NCBI GenBank assembly: GCA_014763895.1
Contig: JACXUM010000005.1
Coordinates: 1-64,000 of the forward strand
DNA from: Campylobacterales bacterium
GTDB taxonomy: Bacteria > Campylobacterota > Campylobacteria > Campylobacterales > Sulfurovaceae
Length of the DNA stretch: 64,000 nucleotides
Direction: 5' to 3'
In this document: positions 8,404-17,179 of the stretch, piece by piece
Layout of the letters: each line of letters opens with the position of its first letter
Position numbering within the stretch: position 1 is the stretch's first letter
Notes under the pieces: model-generated
Seen by the model: the letters and a program-made list of their open reading frames with translations, nothing else
Database searches by the model: none
What the model was told of the DNA's origin: nothing
Translations under genes and position numbers: made by a program

Positions 8404-9329
8404 AGCATTTCCCATTTCTCATCGATATCTTTTTGGATCTGATCGATCACATGTCTGTTCTCAGGTTTAAAGAGATGTTTATATCTTCCCTGTGCCGCAA
8501 GGTACTCTTCTACAGGAATAACATTTTTTGGTCTGTAGAGGATATTGAGCTCGTGACCGTCAATGATCTCATAGACAGGGAACATCAATGAATCCGTTGC
8601 CAAATCGGTAATGTTAATGGTATCTTTTGGATCAAACTTCCACTCTGTACAACAGGCAGAAACCGTGTTGATAAAACATGGTCCTTCTGTTTCAAGTGCT
8701 CTTTGGAAACCTTTTGCCATGGTTTTCCATTTGTTCGGTGCAAGCTGTGCTACATACGGAGCACCGTGTGCAGCCATGATAGCCACCATATCTTTCTTTC
8801 TCTCTTTTTTACCATAACTGTGCGATCCAGCCTGTGCTGTTGTAGTAGTCGCACCGATAGGCGTTGCAGAAGATCTCTGACCACCGGTGTTCGCATAGTT
8901 TTCGTTATCAAGACAGATATAGGTAAAGTCATGCCCTCTCTCTACGGCACCACTTAACCACTGGAACCCGATATCGTACGTAGAACCATCTCCACCAAAT
9001 GCAACAAATTTTACAGGTGCATCAGGGTCTTTAAGCGTTCCTTTTCTTTTTCTTGCCTTGTACATCGCTTCTGCGCCTGAAACTGCCGTTGCAGCGTTTT
9101 CAAACCCGATATGGATCCAAGATGTATCCCATGAAGTATACGGATATACTGCAGTAGAAACTTCAAGACACCCCGTATTTGTACCGATTACCAAGTTATC
9201 ATCCGTACAGTTCATAAGCTCTCTAACGATCATAGAGTGCGCACAACCCGGGCAAAGAAGGTGAGCACCTTCAAACCTATCGTTACTTGTCGAAAATTCT
9301 TTTAAATTCTTAATTGATGTAATCGCCAT
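8376..9329 (-). CDS. porB: Pyruvate:ferredoxin (flavodoxin) oxidoreductase, beta subunit
   Basis: Thiamine-diphosphate-binding subunit of the four-subunit POR that interconverts pyruvate + CoA and acetyl-CoA + CO2 using ferredoxin or flavodoxin. In 317 residues: LCPGCAHSM near the N-terminus (cluster-ligand-type Cys), GTNTGCLEVS, the TPP motif GGDGSTYDIGFQWLSGA followed by CLDNENYANTGGQRS, and a C-terminal Cys pair ACCTEW. It is the last gene of porCDAB, 2 bp after porA. In autotrophic relatives this enzyme fixes CO2 within the reductive TCA cycle. Confidence 0.95.
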   Translation of the reverse strand: MAITSIKNLKEFSTSNDRFEGAHLLCPGCAHSMIVRELMNCTDDNLVIGTNTGCLEVSTAVYPYTSWDTSWIHIGFENAATAVSGAEAMYKARKRKGTLKDPDAPVKFVAFGGDGSTYDIGFQWLSGAVERGHDFTYICLDNENYANTGGQRSSATPIGATTTTAQAGSHSYGKKERKKDMVAIMAAHGAPYVAQLAPNKWKTMAKGFQRALETEGPCFINTVSACCTEWKFDPKDTINITDLATDSLMFPVYEIIDGHELNILYRPKNVIPVEEYLAAQGRYKHLFKPENRHVIDQIQKDIDEKWEMLQRREEARI

Positions 9330-9331
9330 TT

Positions 9332-10564
9332 TTAGCTCCTTTTTGTCTCAAAAAATCCAAGCTTAGGACCTCTTAGGCCGCTGAATTGTTGAATCGGCGT
9401 AGTAATGTGTCCAGCATCCACGTGCGCTTTTTGTTCCATAAAGATACGTTTTGCTTCTTTAATCGAGAAATCACGCCCGCCAAGTCCGTAGATGAAGTTA
9501 GTCACCAACGGTCTTGCTTCTGTGGTATAAAGTGCTGCTGAAACCTCATTGAACAAGGCTCCCATAGCACCACCCGGTGATGATCTGTCCAGACAAGCAA
9601 CTGCTTTCACATTTTTCAATGCTTCTCTGATATTATCAAACGGGAATGGTCTGAAACATCTTGGTGCCACAACACCTGCTTTGATCCCTTCCGCTCTCAG
9701 TTCTTCTGCAGCAACTCTACAAGTCTCTACAGTTGTTCCCAATGCAACGATCGCAACCTCTGCATCTTCCATCATGTAGCTTTCAACTCTTTTATAGTTT
9801 CTACCCGTGAGTTTACCGTATTCTTCAAAGATCTCATCGATAACAGCACGTGAATCCATCAATGCTTTATGCTGCTTTGCTTTGTGTTCATAATGCCAAT
9901 CCTCTTCAGTCTGTGCACCGTATGTAACCGGTCTAGAGAAGTCAAGCATATCATCCACACCTTTATAGTCTCCCACGAACTGATACGCATCATCATCACT
10001 CAATGGATGCACGTTCTGTGCAGTGTGTGATGTGATAAACCCATCCTGGTGGACCATGACCGGAAGCCTTACATTCAAATGCTCACCGATTCTAAATGCA
10101 CACAACGTCATATCATATGCCTCTTCTGCATTGAATGCATCGATCTGAATCCAACCAGAATCTCTTCCAAGATACATATCTGAGTGGTCACCACGTACGT
10201 TCAACGGAGAAGCCAACGCTCTGTTAACAACAGTCAGTACGATAGGAAGTCTCATTCCTGATGCCTGGTAAAGTACTTCTGCCATTAATGCAAAACCTTG
10301 TGAAGAAGTTGCTGTTGCAACACGTCCGCCCGATGCTGCTGCACCTACACATCCTGACATCGCAGCATGCTCAGACTCAACCATAACGAACTCACCGTCC
10401 ACATAGCCGTTTGCCACATAGTTCCCGTAATTCTCAACGATCGGAGTAGACGGTGTGATAGGATAAGCCGCTACAACATCCACCCTCGCCTGTCTTAGTG
10501 CTTGGGAAGCAGCGTAGTTACCATCCCAAACTTCTGTTTCTTTAATATCATATTTTTGTGCCAT
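9332..10564 (-). CDS. porA: Pyruvate:ferredoxin (flavodoxin) oxidoreductase, alpha subunit
   Basis: Binds the pyrimidine part of ThDP and forms the active site with PorB. The 410-residue product starts with the AYPITPSTPIVE motif of 2-oxoacid oxidoreductase alpha chains, followed by EHAAMSGCVGAAASGGR and ATSSQGFALM; the C-terminal domain II has VAIVALGTTVETC and CLDRSSPGG. It is in the fixed order C-D-A-B with 11 bp to porD. A strong family match and normal length. Confidence 0.95.
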   Translation of the reverse strand: MAQKYDIKETEVWDGNYAASQALRQARVDVVAAYPITPSTPIVENYGNYVANGYVDGEFVMVESEHAAMSGCVGAAASGGRVATATSSQGFALMAEVLYQASGMRLPIVLTVVNRALASPLNVRGDHSDMYLGRDSGWIQIDAFNAEEAYDMTLCAFRIGEHLNVRLPVMVHQDGFITSHTAQNVHPLSDDDAYQFVGDYKGVDDMLDFSRPVTYGAQTEEDWHYEHKAKQHKALMDSRAVIDEIFEEYGKLTGRNYKRVESYMMEDAEVAIVALGTTVETCRVAAEELRAEGIKAGVVAPRCFRPFPFDNIREALKNVKAVACLDRSSPGGAMGALFNEVSAALYTTEARPLVTNFIYGLGGRDFSIKEAKRIFMEQKAHVDAGHITTPIQQFSGLRGPKLGFFETKRS

Positions 10565-10575
10565 CTACGGTTCCT

Positions 10576-11031
10576 TTACTTCTCTTCTTTTTTTGTTTTT
10601 TCAGGCCATTGTGAAAGTGCAGCATCCAACTCGGTATGTTCAGCGAACATTAAAAGCGATTTCGGGTTTGTCGGACATACTTGAACGCATACTTCACACC
10701 CTTTACAGTGATCATAATCGATCCCGAGCATCTGTTTGTCTCTTGAGATAATTGAACTATCCGGACACCATACCCAGCAGTTTTGACAATCGATACATAC
10801 ATCGATGTTAAATACCGGCTTTTGTACACGCCATGAAGCAACTGTAGCCGTATAAGAGTTAAAATCCGAATAGAGTCTCTCTTCTGCTTTTTTAAGCACG
10901 ATACCTGTTGCGTCGCCTTCAAAAGAGTTAAGGACAACCCCTTGCTGTACCTCATCCCATCCTACAAGCTTTTCGGCACCAAGCTCTCTGGCACCTCTGT
11001 TTTCTGCTGCACATAAATCTCTCTCTTGCAT
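10576..11031 (-). CDS. porD: Pyruvate:ferredoxin oxidoreductase, delta (ferredoxin-type) subunit
   Basis: Carries two [4Fe-4S] clusters moving electrons from the PorAB site. Cluster motifs are CIDCQNCWVWCP and CKGCEVCVQVCP, separated by the usual short linker. The frame is open up to 11091, which would overlap porC; I choose ATG 11031 (MQERDLCAAENRG) because it follows GGAGA and sits 14 bp after the porC stop. That gives 151 residues, somewhat longer than archaeal delta chains because of an N-terminal stretch of about 65 residues, as in Helicobacter-type POR. Confidence 0.92.
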   Translation of the reverse strand: MQERDLCAAENRGARELGAEKLVGWDEVQQGVVLNSFEGDATGIVLKKAEERLYSDFNSYTATVASWRVQKPVFNIDVCIDCQNCWVWCPDSSIISRDKQMLGIDYDHCKGCEVCVQVCPTNPKSLLMFAEHTELDAALSQWPEKTKKEEK

Positions 11032-11044
11032 CTTGTCTCCTATT

Positions 11045-11608
11045 TTACTTAACTTCGTTGTACGCTCTGGTAATAGCGTCCATATTCGCATCTATGATTT
11101 TCTGCGGGAATTTAGAAAGTACCCTTTTCATACTCTCCAAGAAGTAATCGAGTTCAAACATTCCTGAAATTTTTACAAAAGCACCGAGCATAGGAGCATT
11201 TGGAACGGCTCTACCGATCGTATCAAGTGAGATCTGCATACAATCCACAACAAAAACACGGTCCGCCCTCTCTTGCAACGCAGGAATCTCTTTGATCAAT
11301 GATTCTTTATCCAGATGTGTTGTGATGATATATTTTGTGGCTTCTTTATCGTTTTCTGTAATGTTATCTGTAAATGCCAATGCAGGGTCGATAACCAACA
11401 CATAATCAGGCAACATGAATTTTTCATGGTTGATGATCTGCTTATCATCAATTCGGTTATACGCTCTCATCGCTGCCCCTCTTTTTGCAGACCCGTATAG
11501 TGCAAATGCTTGGACCTCTTTGCCTGTTGTAGAAACAACATCTCCTAGCCCTTTAGCGCCGGTTACGGCACCTTGACCTGCACGAGAGTGCCATCTTATC
11601 TCTATCAT
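11045..11608 (-). CDS. porC: Pyruvate:ferredoxin oxidoreductase, gamma subunit
   Basis: First gene of the por operon; the 187-residue gamma chain has the family start MIEIRWHSRAGQGAVTGAKGL and later SAKRGAAMRAYNRI and PNAPMLGAFVKI. It binds CoA-facing parts of the enzyme and completes the four-subunit complex. The ribosome site TAGGAG precedes the ATG. Upstream in the 96-bp gap is a TTGACA hexamer about 30 bp from an AT-rich region, a possible -35, but its -10 is unclear. Confidence 0.94.
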   Translation of the reverse strand: MIEIRWHSRAGQGAVTGAKGLGDVVSTTGKEVQAFALYGSAKRGAAMRAYNRIDDKQIINHEKFMLPDYVLVIDPALAFTDNITENDKEATKYIITTHLDKESLIKEIPALQERADRVFVVDCMQISLDTIGRAVPNAPMLGAFVKISGMFELDYFLESMKRVLSKFPQKIIDANMDAITRAYNEVK

Positions 11609-11704
11609 AAATCTCTCCTAATTTATAAAATACACGATATTTGCATTTATTGTATTATGTCAATCTTAAATTGTGCTTGATTTTACAATTTTTTTAACTT
11701 TCAC

Positions 11705-12358
11705 TTATAATTCAGTGATAAATTGCACCGCTTTTAGTGCATTTTCACAAACCTTTTCGCTGACAGATGACAGAATATCTTCATCAGCATAACCGCAATG
11801 AACGGCTACAGCTTTAATTCCTGCCTCTTTAGCTGCCAATATATCCATAGGTGTATCACCTATCATCCAACACTTGCTTTTATCACACTCTAACTTGGAT
11901 AAAGCTTTAAGCACAGGTTCTGGATGCGGCTTGGGATGGATGACATCTTCTCTGCCTATCAAAACTTCAAAATAGTGCATGATATCCATATGTTCCAACA
12001 GCTCTTTTGAATATTGAGCCGTCTTCGTTGTGACAACCCCCAGCCTGGCATGCCGGCTCGCCAATTCAACCGCTTCTTTGGCATGTGGAAGCAGTACGGT
12101 TTTTTGACGGCTGATCTTTCGGTAATGGGCCTTATAAGCATCCACATGTTTCTCCACAGCCTCTTGGGATATCCCCAATGATGCGAACATCCTATCCAAA
12201 GGATGTCCTATTTGGGCTTTGATGGCATCATCATGCGGAATCGAACTATCAAAGGTCTTAAAAGCGACATGAAAGCTCTCCAATATCGCTTCAGTCGAAT
12301 CGATCAAGGTTCCGTCAAGATCAAAAAGTATTGTTTTTTTTCTCACTTTTTTATCCAT
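11705..12358 (-). CDS. HAD-family phosphatase (phosphoglycolate phosphatase-like)
   Basis: A 217-residue haloacid-dehalogenase-superfamily hydrolase. Motif I is FDLDGTLIDS (Asp nucleophile and +2 Asp), the cap domain is the small helical type (IGHPLDRMF), motif II is GVVTTKT, motif III the Lys before PHPEP and motif IV GDTPMDILAAKEAG. This pattern fits phosphoglycolate phosphatase or pyrophosphatase PpaX relatives; the natural substrate is not decided by sequence. The start overlaps the end of the upstream transporter gene by 16 bp, suggesting coupling. Confidence 0.85.
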   Translation of the reverse strand: MDKKVRKKTILFDLDGTLIDSTEAILESFHVAFKTFDSSIPHDDAIKAQIGHPLDRMFASLGISQEAVEKHVDAYKAHYRKISRQKTVLLPHAKEAVELASRHARLGVVTTKTAQYSKELLEHMDIMHYFEVLIGREDVIHPKPHPEPVLKALSKLECDKSKCWMIGDTPMDILAAKEAGIKAVAVHCGYADEDILSSVSEKVCENALKAVQFITEL

Positions 12359-13830
12359 TGTTTTTTATTTTTTTCCGTTTTTGGGTCAGGGTTGAACTTA
12401 TGTATCGTTACGATTGGGACAATGAAGCCTATTAAGATCACGACCCAAAGCAGCCAGCCAAGCTCACTATAATTTGCGGGTGTGATAACCTCCCCATCAA
12501 CTTTTATCTCTCGGGAGAGTACAAATATCTGATTGAGATATTTGCTTAAAAGCCCGCCGACACTTAAAGCGATATTCATCAAACTGGCCATGAGGGCAAA
12601 CCAGGTACCTTTCTTCCCTGCAGGGGCATAGACCGCAACCAATGTCAGCATCAATACTGCCGCAATATAATCAAACGGTGACGCCACTGCCGTATCTACC
12701 AACGCTACAGTATGCGCATCGATACCCACCATCGTATGTAAACTATAATACAGCCCCAGCATTGGCAAAGAGAGAATGGTGCTGACAATGACCAAAAATA
12801 TCAGTATCTTGCCGATCGATTGGTTGACAATGAATTTCGAACTGATCCACATCCCTACCAATGCCAAAGCCGCACCTATCTGTCCCAGTGTGCCAAAAAA
12901 GGCCTTGTCAAATCCCAGCACATCGATCTGCCACCATGTCAATCCAGGTCCCACTGCCGGCATTGCTCGATAGACAAAGATCACGATCATCGCCATTTGG
13001 ATATGGCGGACAGTCTTGGGATCCAGATCAGAAACCAATGTATGCAGCATATAAAGTACAACGGCCAATGAAACAAAAACAACGATTTCCTGGGAATACG
13101 GAACCTCATGGTACCCGATAAACACCACAAAAACCGCGAACAAAAATCCTCCGAAAAAGATCGTTTTGTTTAATGGTGAGCTCTCCACCGGATTGAGCCG
13201 GACAAATGTTACACCGATAATCGAAAGCACAGGAATAAACAAAGCGAGCTTGAACATTGTTTCATAAGAATAAATATGTGCCAACCAGCCTTTCAATCCT
13301 GCAACGGCAAAAACGGCAATTCCCAAAGATAGCCTGGAAAGAACCTGAATCATCGCCAGTTCTGCTTTAATCTCGGCATCCGTTTTGCTTCTGTCAACCA
13401 CTTCGGTACTCATCGTATCGGCAACAACATCTTGTATCACATACCCGATAACACTGATCACCGATGCAAAAATATAGACTTTCCCTTTTTGATACTCGGA
13501 AAGCCATAAGGCATCCGATACCAATCCGATCATAATGATCATACCGGCGGCGATCAAAAGGGCACCCAGATAGACATAAACCTTTCTATTCGAACCAAAG
13601 ATCTTAAAAGAATCGATCATTTGACCGAATATCATTTTGATCGTCCACGGGACAGTCAACCAGACACCCAAAGAAACAAGCGCTTCTGCACTTAATTTCA
13701 ACTGTTCTTTAACCCAAAAAGTCTCTGCAACAGAAGTAAATCCGCTTGCACCATAGGCAAAATAGATCAATAGCAAAGGAAGATAACGTAGTCTCATGGC
13801 ACGTATAGGCGCCATTAACATATCAACCAA
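12343..13830 (-). CDS. MFS-type membrane transporter, BT1-like
   Basis: The 495-residue protein has about twelve hydrophobic segments. The first helix and loop (RYLPLLLIYFAYGASGFTSVAETFW) and the WLTVPWTIKMIFGQMIDSF segment resemble BT1/folate-biopterin family MFS members, in which helix 2 is followed by P-W-x-K-x-x-G-x-x-x-D. A start at TTG 13830 is favoured because AAGGAGG lies six bases upstream; the next ATG is nine bases further and too far for this site. The gene overlaps the HAD phosphatase. Substrate not determinable. Confidence 0.75.
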   Translation of the reverse strand: MVDMLMAPIRAMRLRYLPLLLIYFAYGASGFTSVAETFWVKEQLKLSAEALVSLGVWLTVPWTIKMIFGQMIDSFKIFGSNRKVYVYLGALLIAAGMIIMIGLVSDALWLSEYQKGKVYIFASVISVIGYVIQDVVADTMSTEVVDRSKTDAEIKAELAMIQVLSRLSLGIAVFAVAGLKGWLAHIYSYETMFKLALFIPVLSIIGVTFVRLNPVESSPLNKTIFFGGFLFAVFVVFIGYHEVPYSQEIVVFVSLAVVLYMLHTLVSDLDPKTVRHIQMAMIVIFVYRAMPAVGPGLTWWQIDVLGFDKAFFGTLGQIGAALALVGMWISSKFIVNQSIGKILIFLVIVSTILSLPMLGLYYSLHTMVGIDAHTVALVDTAVASPFDYIAAVLMLTLVAVYAPAGKKGTWFALMASLMNIALSVGGLLSKYLNQIFVLSREIKVDGEVITPANYSELGWLLWVVILIGFIVPIVTIHKFNPDPKTEKNKKQWIKK

Positions 13831-14078
13831 GTATATCCTCCTTCTTTTTATCTAGTCGGATTTTACCATATATATATGCAATAAGAGCTAATTCAGAGAA
13901 TATACCTCCTTATTTCATCAATTACTCTGATAGGTTTTCTTCAATTTTTACACCTACATAGCTTCTATAAAATAAGTATATTTAATCGAAACGATTCAAA
14001 TTTTACGAAATTAATACATATTTAAATATTCTTATCTTAGAATTTATTGAATTATAATTTAACTTAAGAAGGAAGACA
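13831..14078. promoter_or_regulatory. Divergent intergenic region with sqr promoter
   Basis: About 250 bp of AT-rich DNA separates the transporter from sqr. For sqr a TATAAT box is seen at 14053-14058 and the ribosome site GAAGGAAG at 14069-14076, which implies a very short leader. AAGGAGG at about 13836-13842 serves the transporter. I see no further coding region in it. Confidence 0.4.
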
Positions 14079-15548
14079 ATGGCACGATTGGTAGTTATGG
14101 GTGGTGGTGTTTCAGGACACACTGCCGCAACATTTGCAAAAAAGTGGCTTGGAAATGATCATGAAGTAGTGGTTGTTACACCAAATTCACTATGGAACTG
14201 GATCCCGTCCAATATCTGGGTAGGGGTTGGAGAGATGACAAAAGAGGATGTTACATTTCCTCTTGCTCCGGTATATGCAAAAGCAGGTATCGACTATAGA
14301 CAGGCAAAAGCGGTTTCGATCCATCCAAACGGGGGTACAAACAGTGACAAACCTTATATCACAATCCAATATACAGGGCAAGGCAAAGAAGGTCAGACTG
14401 AAGAAGTAGCCTATGATTATCTTGTCAATGCGACAGGTCCAAAGCTCAACTTTGATGCAACGCCTGGATTAGGTGACGGGAATGGGCAACTTGGTTCTAA
14501 CACGGTATCTGTTTGTACGGCAGACCATGCGGTACATGCAAATGAAGAACTTCAAAAGATCTTCGATAAAGCAAAAACCCAAAAACAAAAGATTCTTGTC
14601 GGAACGGGACATGGTATGTGTACATGCCAAGGTGCTGCTTTTGAGTATATCTTCAACATTGAACACGAAGCAAGAAAAGCAGGGGTAAGAGACAATCTTG
14701 ATATTCAATGGATCTCAAATGAATCATTCCTTGGAGATTTCGGTATTGGCGGGCTTCATATGAAACGCGGTGGTTATGCGGCAAGTTCCAGACTCTTTGC
14801 AGAATCACTTTACTCAGAAAGAGGGATCCCTTGGATTATCGGAGCACATGTTAACAAGGTAGAAGCAGGCAAAGCGCACTATGAACTTCTTGACGGGTCA
14901 ATGAATGAAATAGAATTTGATTTTGCAATGTTGATCCCGCCATTTGCCGGTGTAGGTCTTAAAGCGTATGACAAAGACGGTTCAGATATGACAGATCAGA
15001 TTTTTGCACCAAACGGATTTATGAAAGTTGATGCAAACTATGCTGCAGGTGCGTATGAAAACTGGAAAGCAAGCGATTGGCCAAGAACATATCAAAACCC
15101 GATCTATAAAAACATGTTCGCATGCGGTATCGCTTTTGCACCTCCACACTTGATCTCTAAGCCGATGAGTTCACCAAACGGTACACCGATCAACCCGACA
15201 CCTCCAAGAACAGGTATGCCATCAGGTATTATCGGTAAAACCGTAGCACACTCTATCTGTGATTTGATCAAAGAAGGGCCAAATGCGCATCTTCATGAAG
15301 CTTCAATGGCAGAAATGGGTGCAGCATGCGTGGCATCAGCGGGTAAAGGACTTTTGGACGGTACAGCCGCGGCATTGACCGTATATCCTGTTGTTCCAGA
15401 CTTTGAAAAATATCCTGGGCTTGGTAGGGATTTGGATTATACATTCGGTGAGATCGGACTTGCAGGACACTGGATCAAACATATCCTACACCATATGTTC
15501 ATCTATAAAGCAAAACTGAATCCAGGCTGGACGCTTATTCCTGAATAA
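14079..15548 (+). CDS. sqr: Sulfide:quinone oxidoreductase
   Basis: Membrane-associated flavoprotein oxidising sulfide to sulfane sulfur and reducing the quinone pool. The 489-residue product begins with VVMGGGVSGHTAATFAKK (FAD-binding Rossmann) and NWIPSNIWVGVG, typical of SQR. Candidate redox cysteines are Cys146 (SVCTADHA), CTCQGAAFEY near 190 and ACGIAFAPPH near 350; the last is followed by an SKPMSSPNG region rich in Pro. A C-terminal amphipathic part ends KHILHHMFIYKAKLNPGW, suited to membrane association. It belongs to one of the longer SQR types of Campylobacterota; I cannot assign the type number with certainty. Followed by a 54-codon gene. Confidence 0.92.
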   Translation: MARLVVMGGGVSGHTAATFAKKWLGNDHEVVVVTPNSLWNWIPSNIWVGVGEMTKEDVTFPLAPVYAKAGIDYRQAKAVSIHPNGGTNSDKPYITIQYTGQGKEGQTEEVAYDYLVNATGPKLNFDATPGLGDGNGQLGSNTVSVCTADHAVHANEELQKIFDKAKTQKQKILVGTGHGMCTCQGAAFEYIFNIEHEARKAGVRDNLDIQWISNESFLGDFGIGGLHMKRGGYAASSRLFAESLYSERGIPWIIGAHVNKVEAGKAHYELLDGSMNEIEFDFAMLIPPFAGVGLKAYDKDGSDMTDQIFAPNGFMKVDANYAAGAYENWKASDWPRTYQNPIYKNMFACGIAFAPPHLISKPMSSPNGTPINPTPPRTGMPSGIIGKTVAHSICDLIKEGPNAHLHEASMAEMGAACVASAGKGLLDGTAAALTVYPVVPDFEKYPGLGRDLDYTFGEIGLAGHWIKHILHHMFIYKAKLNPGWTLIPE

Positions 15549-15593
15549 GTATAAAGCTATTATAAATACAGAAGACAGATAAAAGGAACTGGA

Positions 15594-15758
15594 ATGAAAG
15601 AAATAGAAAAATATGTAAAACCGTATGATGCGAACTTTACAACAATGATCCCAACAGGGTTTGTAAAATATATGAGAACCTGCGTTATTTGGCAGATCAT
15701 CCGATTTATCATGATCAATATCAAGATGCTTATCGTTGTAAGAAAAAGCCACGGTTAA
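15594..15758 (+). CDS. Small amphipathic/membrane protein downstream of sqr, 54 aa
   Basis: An ATG with AAAGGAACTGG upstream opens a 54-codon frame ending in TAA at 15756-15758, 45 bp after sqr. The product starts MKEIEKYVKPYDANFTTMIP, has GFVKYMRTCVIWQIIRFIMI, a hydrophobic but Arg-interrupted helix, and ends basic (VVRKSHG). The single Cys lies in the helix. It is too short for most automatic gene lists. The location suggests a partner of SQR, for instance helping membrane docking; that is inference, and no family is recognised. Confidence 0.65.
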   Translation: MKEIEKYVKPYDANFTTMIPTGFVKYMRTCVIWQIIRFIMINIKMLIVVRKSHG

Positions 15759-15863
15759 TCTGATAAAAGATGGGGTCTTCGGGCTCTATCTGCTACTTCT
15801 TCAAAATATTTTTAAAAACCTATCTTAAATTTTCGGCTTTTACAAATATTTTAAAGGTTGTAT

Positions 15864-16673
15864 ATGGTCAAAGAACTGGTTATCTACCCTGATGAACGTG
15901 TCAATATTGCATGTACGGATGTACGGAAATTTGATGAAAAGCTGCATGAGGTACTTCAAAACATGAAAGATACCATGCAGGCTCATAACCTTGAAGCGCT
16001 TAGTGCCATACAAATCGCAATACCTTATAATATCATTGTGATCAAACATGAAGATGAATATCTTGAATTCATCAATCCCCGTATTATCAAAACCGAAGGT
16101 AAGTTCGATTCGGTCGAAAAGACACTCTACTACCCAGATATAACACAAACAATTTCACGTTATGAAAAGATCAAGGTCGTTTATGAAAACCGCTTTGGGA
16201 ATCCAAAATATCAGGATATTTCAGATCCCAAACTTTCAGCTACGTTACAACGAAAGATCGATTATCTCTTTGGAGGAACCTTTTTAGACAAACTGAACAA
16301 GGCACAAAGACAAAATGTTCTAGATGCTTTAGCCAAAAACGGTCTGGCAGTTTCCCAAGAGGTATGCCCGGTCTTTTCCAAGAAGGATTATTTTGTAAGC
16401 TTTACGGACAAATTGCTTATTGTGATGGGGCTTACACTTATAGCACCGCTTTTTACTTCCAAGGAAACGGTTGCAACGCTTTATGCGATAGATAAAATCT
16501 TACTGCCGACCATCCTTGTTTTAATAATAGGATTCTTTTTCTATGCCCAGTATGAAGCAAAAAAATACAGGCAATGCAGCAGCTGCCAGATCGGAAACAA
16601 CATCGGTGTGATCATCAAACGTAGTGTTGCAGCTATCATTTTAAGTATTGCTGCTTATTTTGTCTTGGGATAA
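15864..16673 (+). CDS. Degenerate peptide-deformylase-fold protein with C-terminal membrane domain
   Basis: Residues 1-150 align by eye with peptide deformylase: an N-terminal YPDERV-like start, then EALSAIQIAIP in place of GLAAPQVG (Gln50 kept, Gly lost), VEKTLYYP (84-91) in place of EGCLSVP, with the Cys metal ligand gone, and LQRKIDYLFGGTFLDKL in place of LQHEIDHLxGxLFxDKL, where both metal His are Arg130 and Tyr134 and the catalytic Glu is Lys131. The metal site is therefore missing. The last third has about three hydrophobic helices and a CSSC pair in a cytoplasmic loop. Start chosen at ATG 15864 after AAAGG; a TTG two codons upstream is possible. Function unknown; enzyme activity is unlikely. 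Confidence 0.8.
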   Translation: MVKELVIYPDERVNIACTDVRKFDEKLHEVLQNMKDTMQAHNLEALSAIQIAIPYNIIVIKHEDEYLEFINPRIIKTEGKFDSVEKTLYYPDITQTISRYEKIKVVYENRFGNPKYQDISDPKLSATLQRKIDYLFGGTFLDKLNKAQRQNVLDALAKNGLAVSQEVCPVFSKKDYFVSFTDKLLIVMGLTLIAPLFTSKETVATLYAIDKILLPTILVLIIGFFFYAQYEAKKYRQCSSCQIGNNIGVIIKRSVAAIILSIAAYFVLG

Positions 16674-16746
16674 AATTTCGTAGAACGAAGTAAAAATGGA
16701 TTACAAAATAGAATCAATGGATAACATAGAAGTAAAATAGGAAGAT

Positions 16747-16767
16747 ACAAGAGGCAAAACCTCTTGT
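16747..16767 (-). terminator. Second hairpin downstream of rpsI
   Basis: A perfect 8-bp stem (ACAAGAGG / CCTCTTGT) with a five-base loop lies just after the primary rpsI hairpin. Downstream on the minus strand there is no T-run, so it may stabilise the 3' end rather than terminate by itself. Confidence 0.4.
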
Positions 16768-16789
16768 AAAAATCGGTAAAGTACCGATT
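16768..16789 (-). terminator. Rho-independent terminator of rplM-rpsI
   Basis: Immediately at the rpsI stop the minus strand forms an 8-bp stem (AATCGGTA / TACCGATT) with a three-base loop followed by TTTTT-like residues. Confidence 0.6.
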
Positions 16790-17177
16790 ATCTTTTTGAG
16801 AACTGTGGAGATCTTCTCGCTTTTTTCTTACCTGGTTTCTTTCTTTCAACCGTTCTTGAATCTCTAGTAAGAAGACCCATCGGTTTCAAGATAGCTCTGA
16901 GTGAAGGTTCATACTCAGCAAGTGCTTTAGTGATACCATGCTTCAAAGCATCAGCCTGAGCAGCATAACCGCCACCGATTGTCGTTGCTTTTACATTCAT
17001 AGACTCTAGTTGTTTTGTAGCTTCAAGCGGAAGTCTTACTTTCATTTTCAACGTTTCGTGTCCACCTAACCATTGGTCAAGTGTTTTACCGTTGATAAGC
17101 ATAGAACCGTTACCCGGAGTCAACCAAACTTTTGCAATCGCTGTTTTTCTTTTTCCTGTTGCGTAGATTGTTGCCAT
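16788..17177 (-). CDS. rpsI: 30S ribosomal protein S9
   Basis: A 129-residue S9. Characteristic sequences are [14 protein letters not shown] at the N-terminus, [24 protein letters not shown] and the basic C-terminus [18 protein letters not shown] whose last Arg reaches the P-site tRNA. It is 2 bp downstream of rplM in the usual L13-S9 operon. Confidence 0.98.
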   Translation of the reverse strand: MATIYATGKRKTAIAKVWLTPGNGSMLINGKTLDQWLGGHETLKMKVRLPLEATKQLESMNVKATTIGGGYAAQADALKHGITKALAEYEPSLRAILKPMGLLTRDSRTVERKKPGKKKARRSPQFSKR

Positions 17178-17179
17178 AC

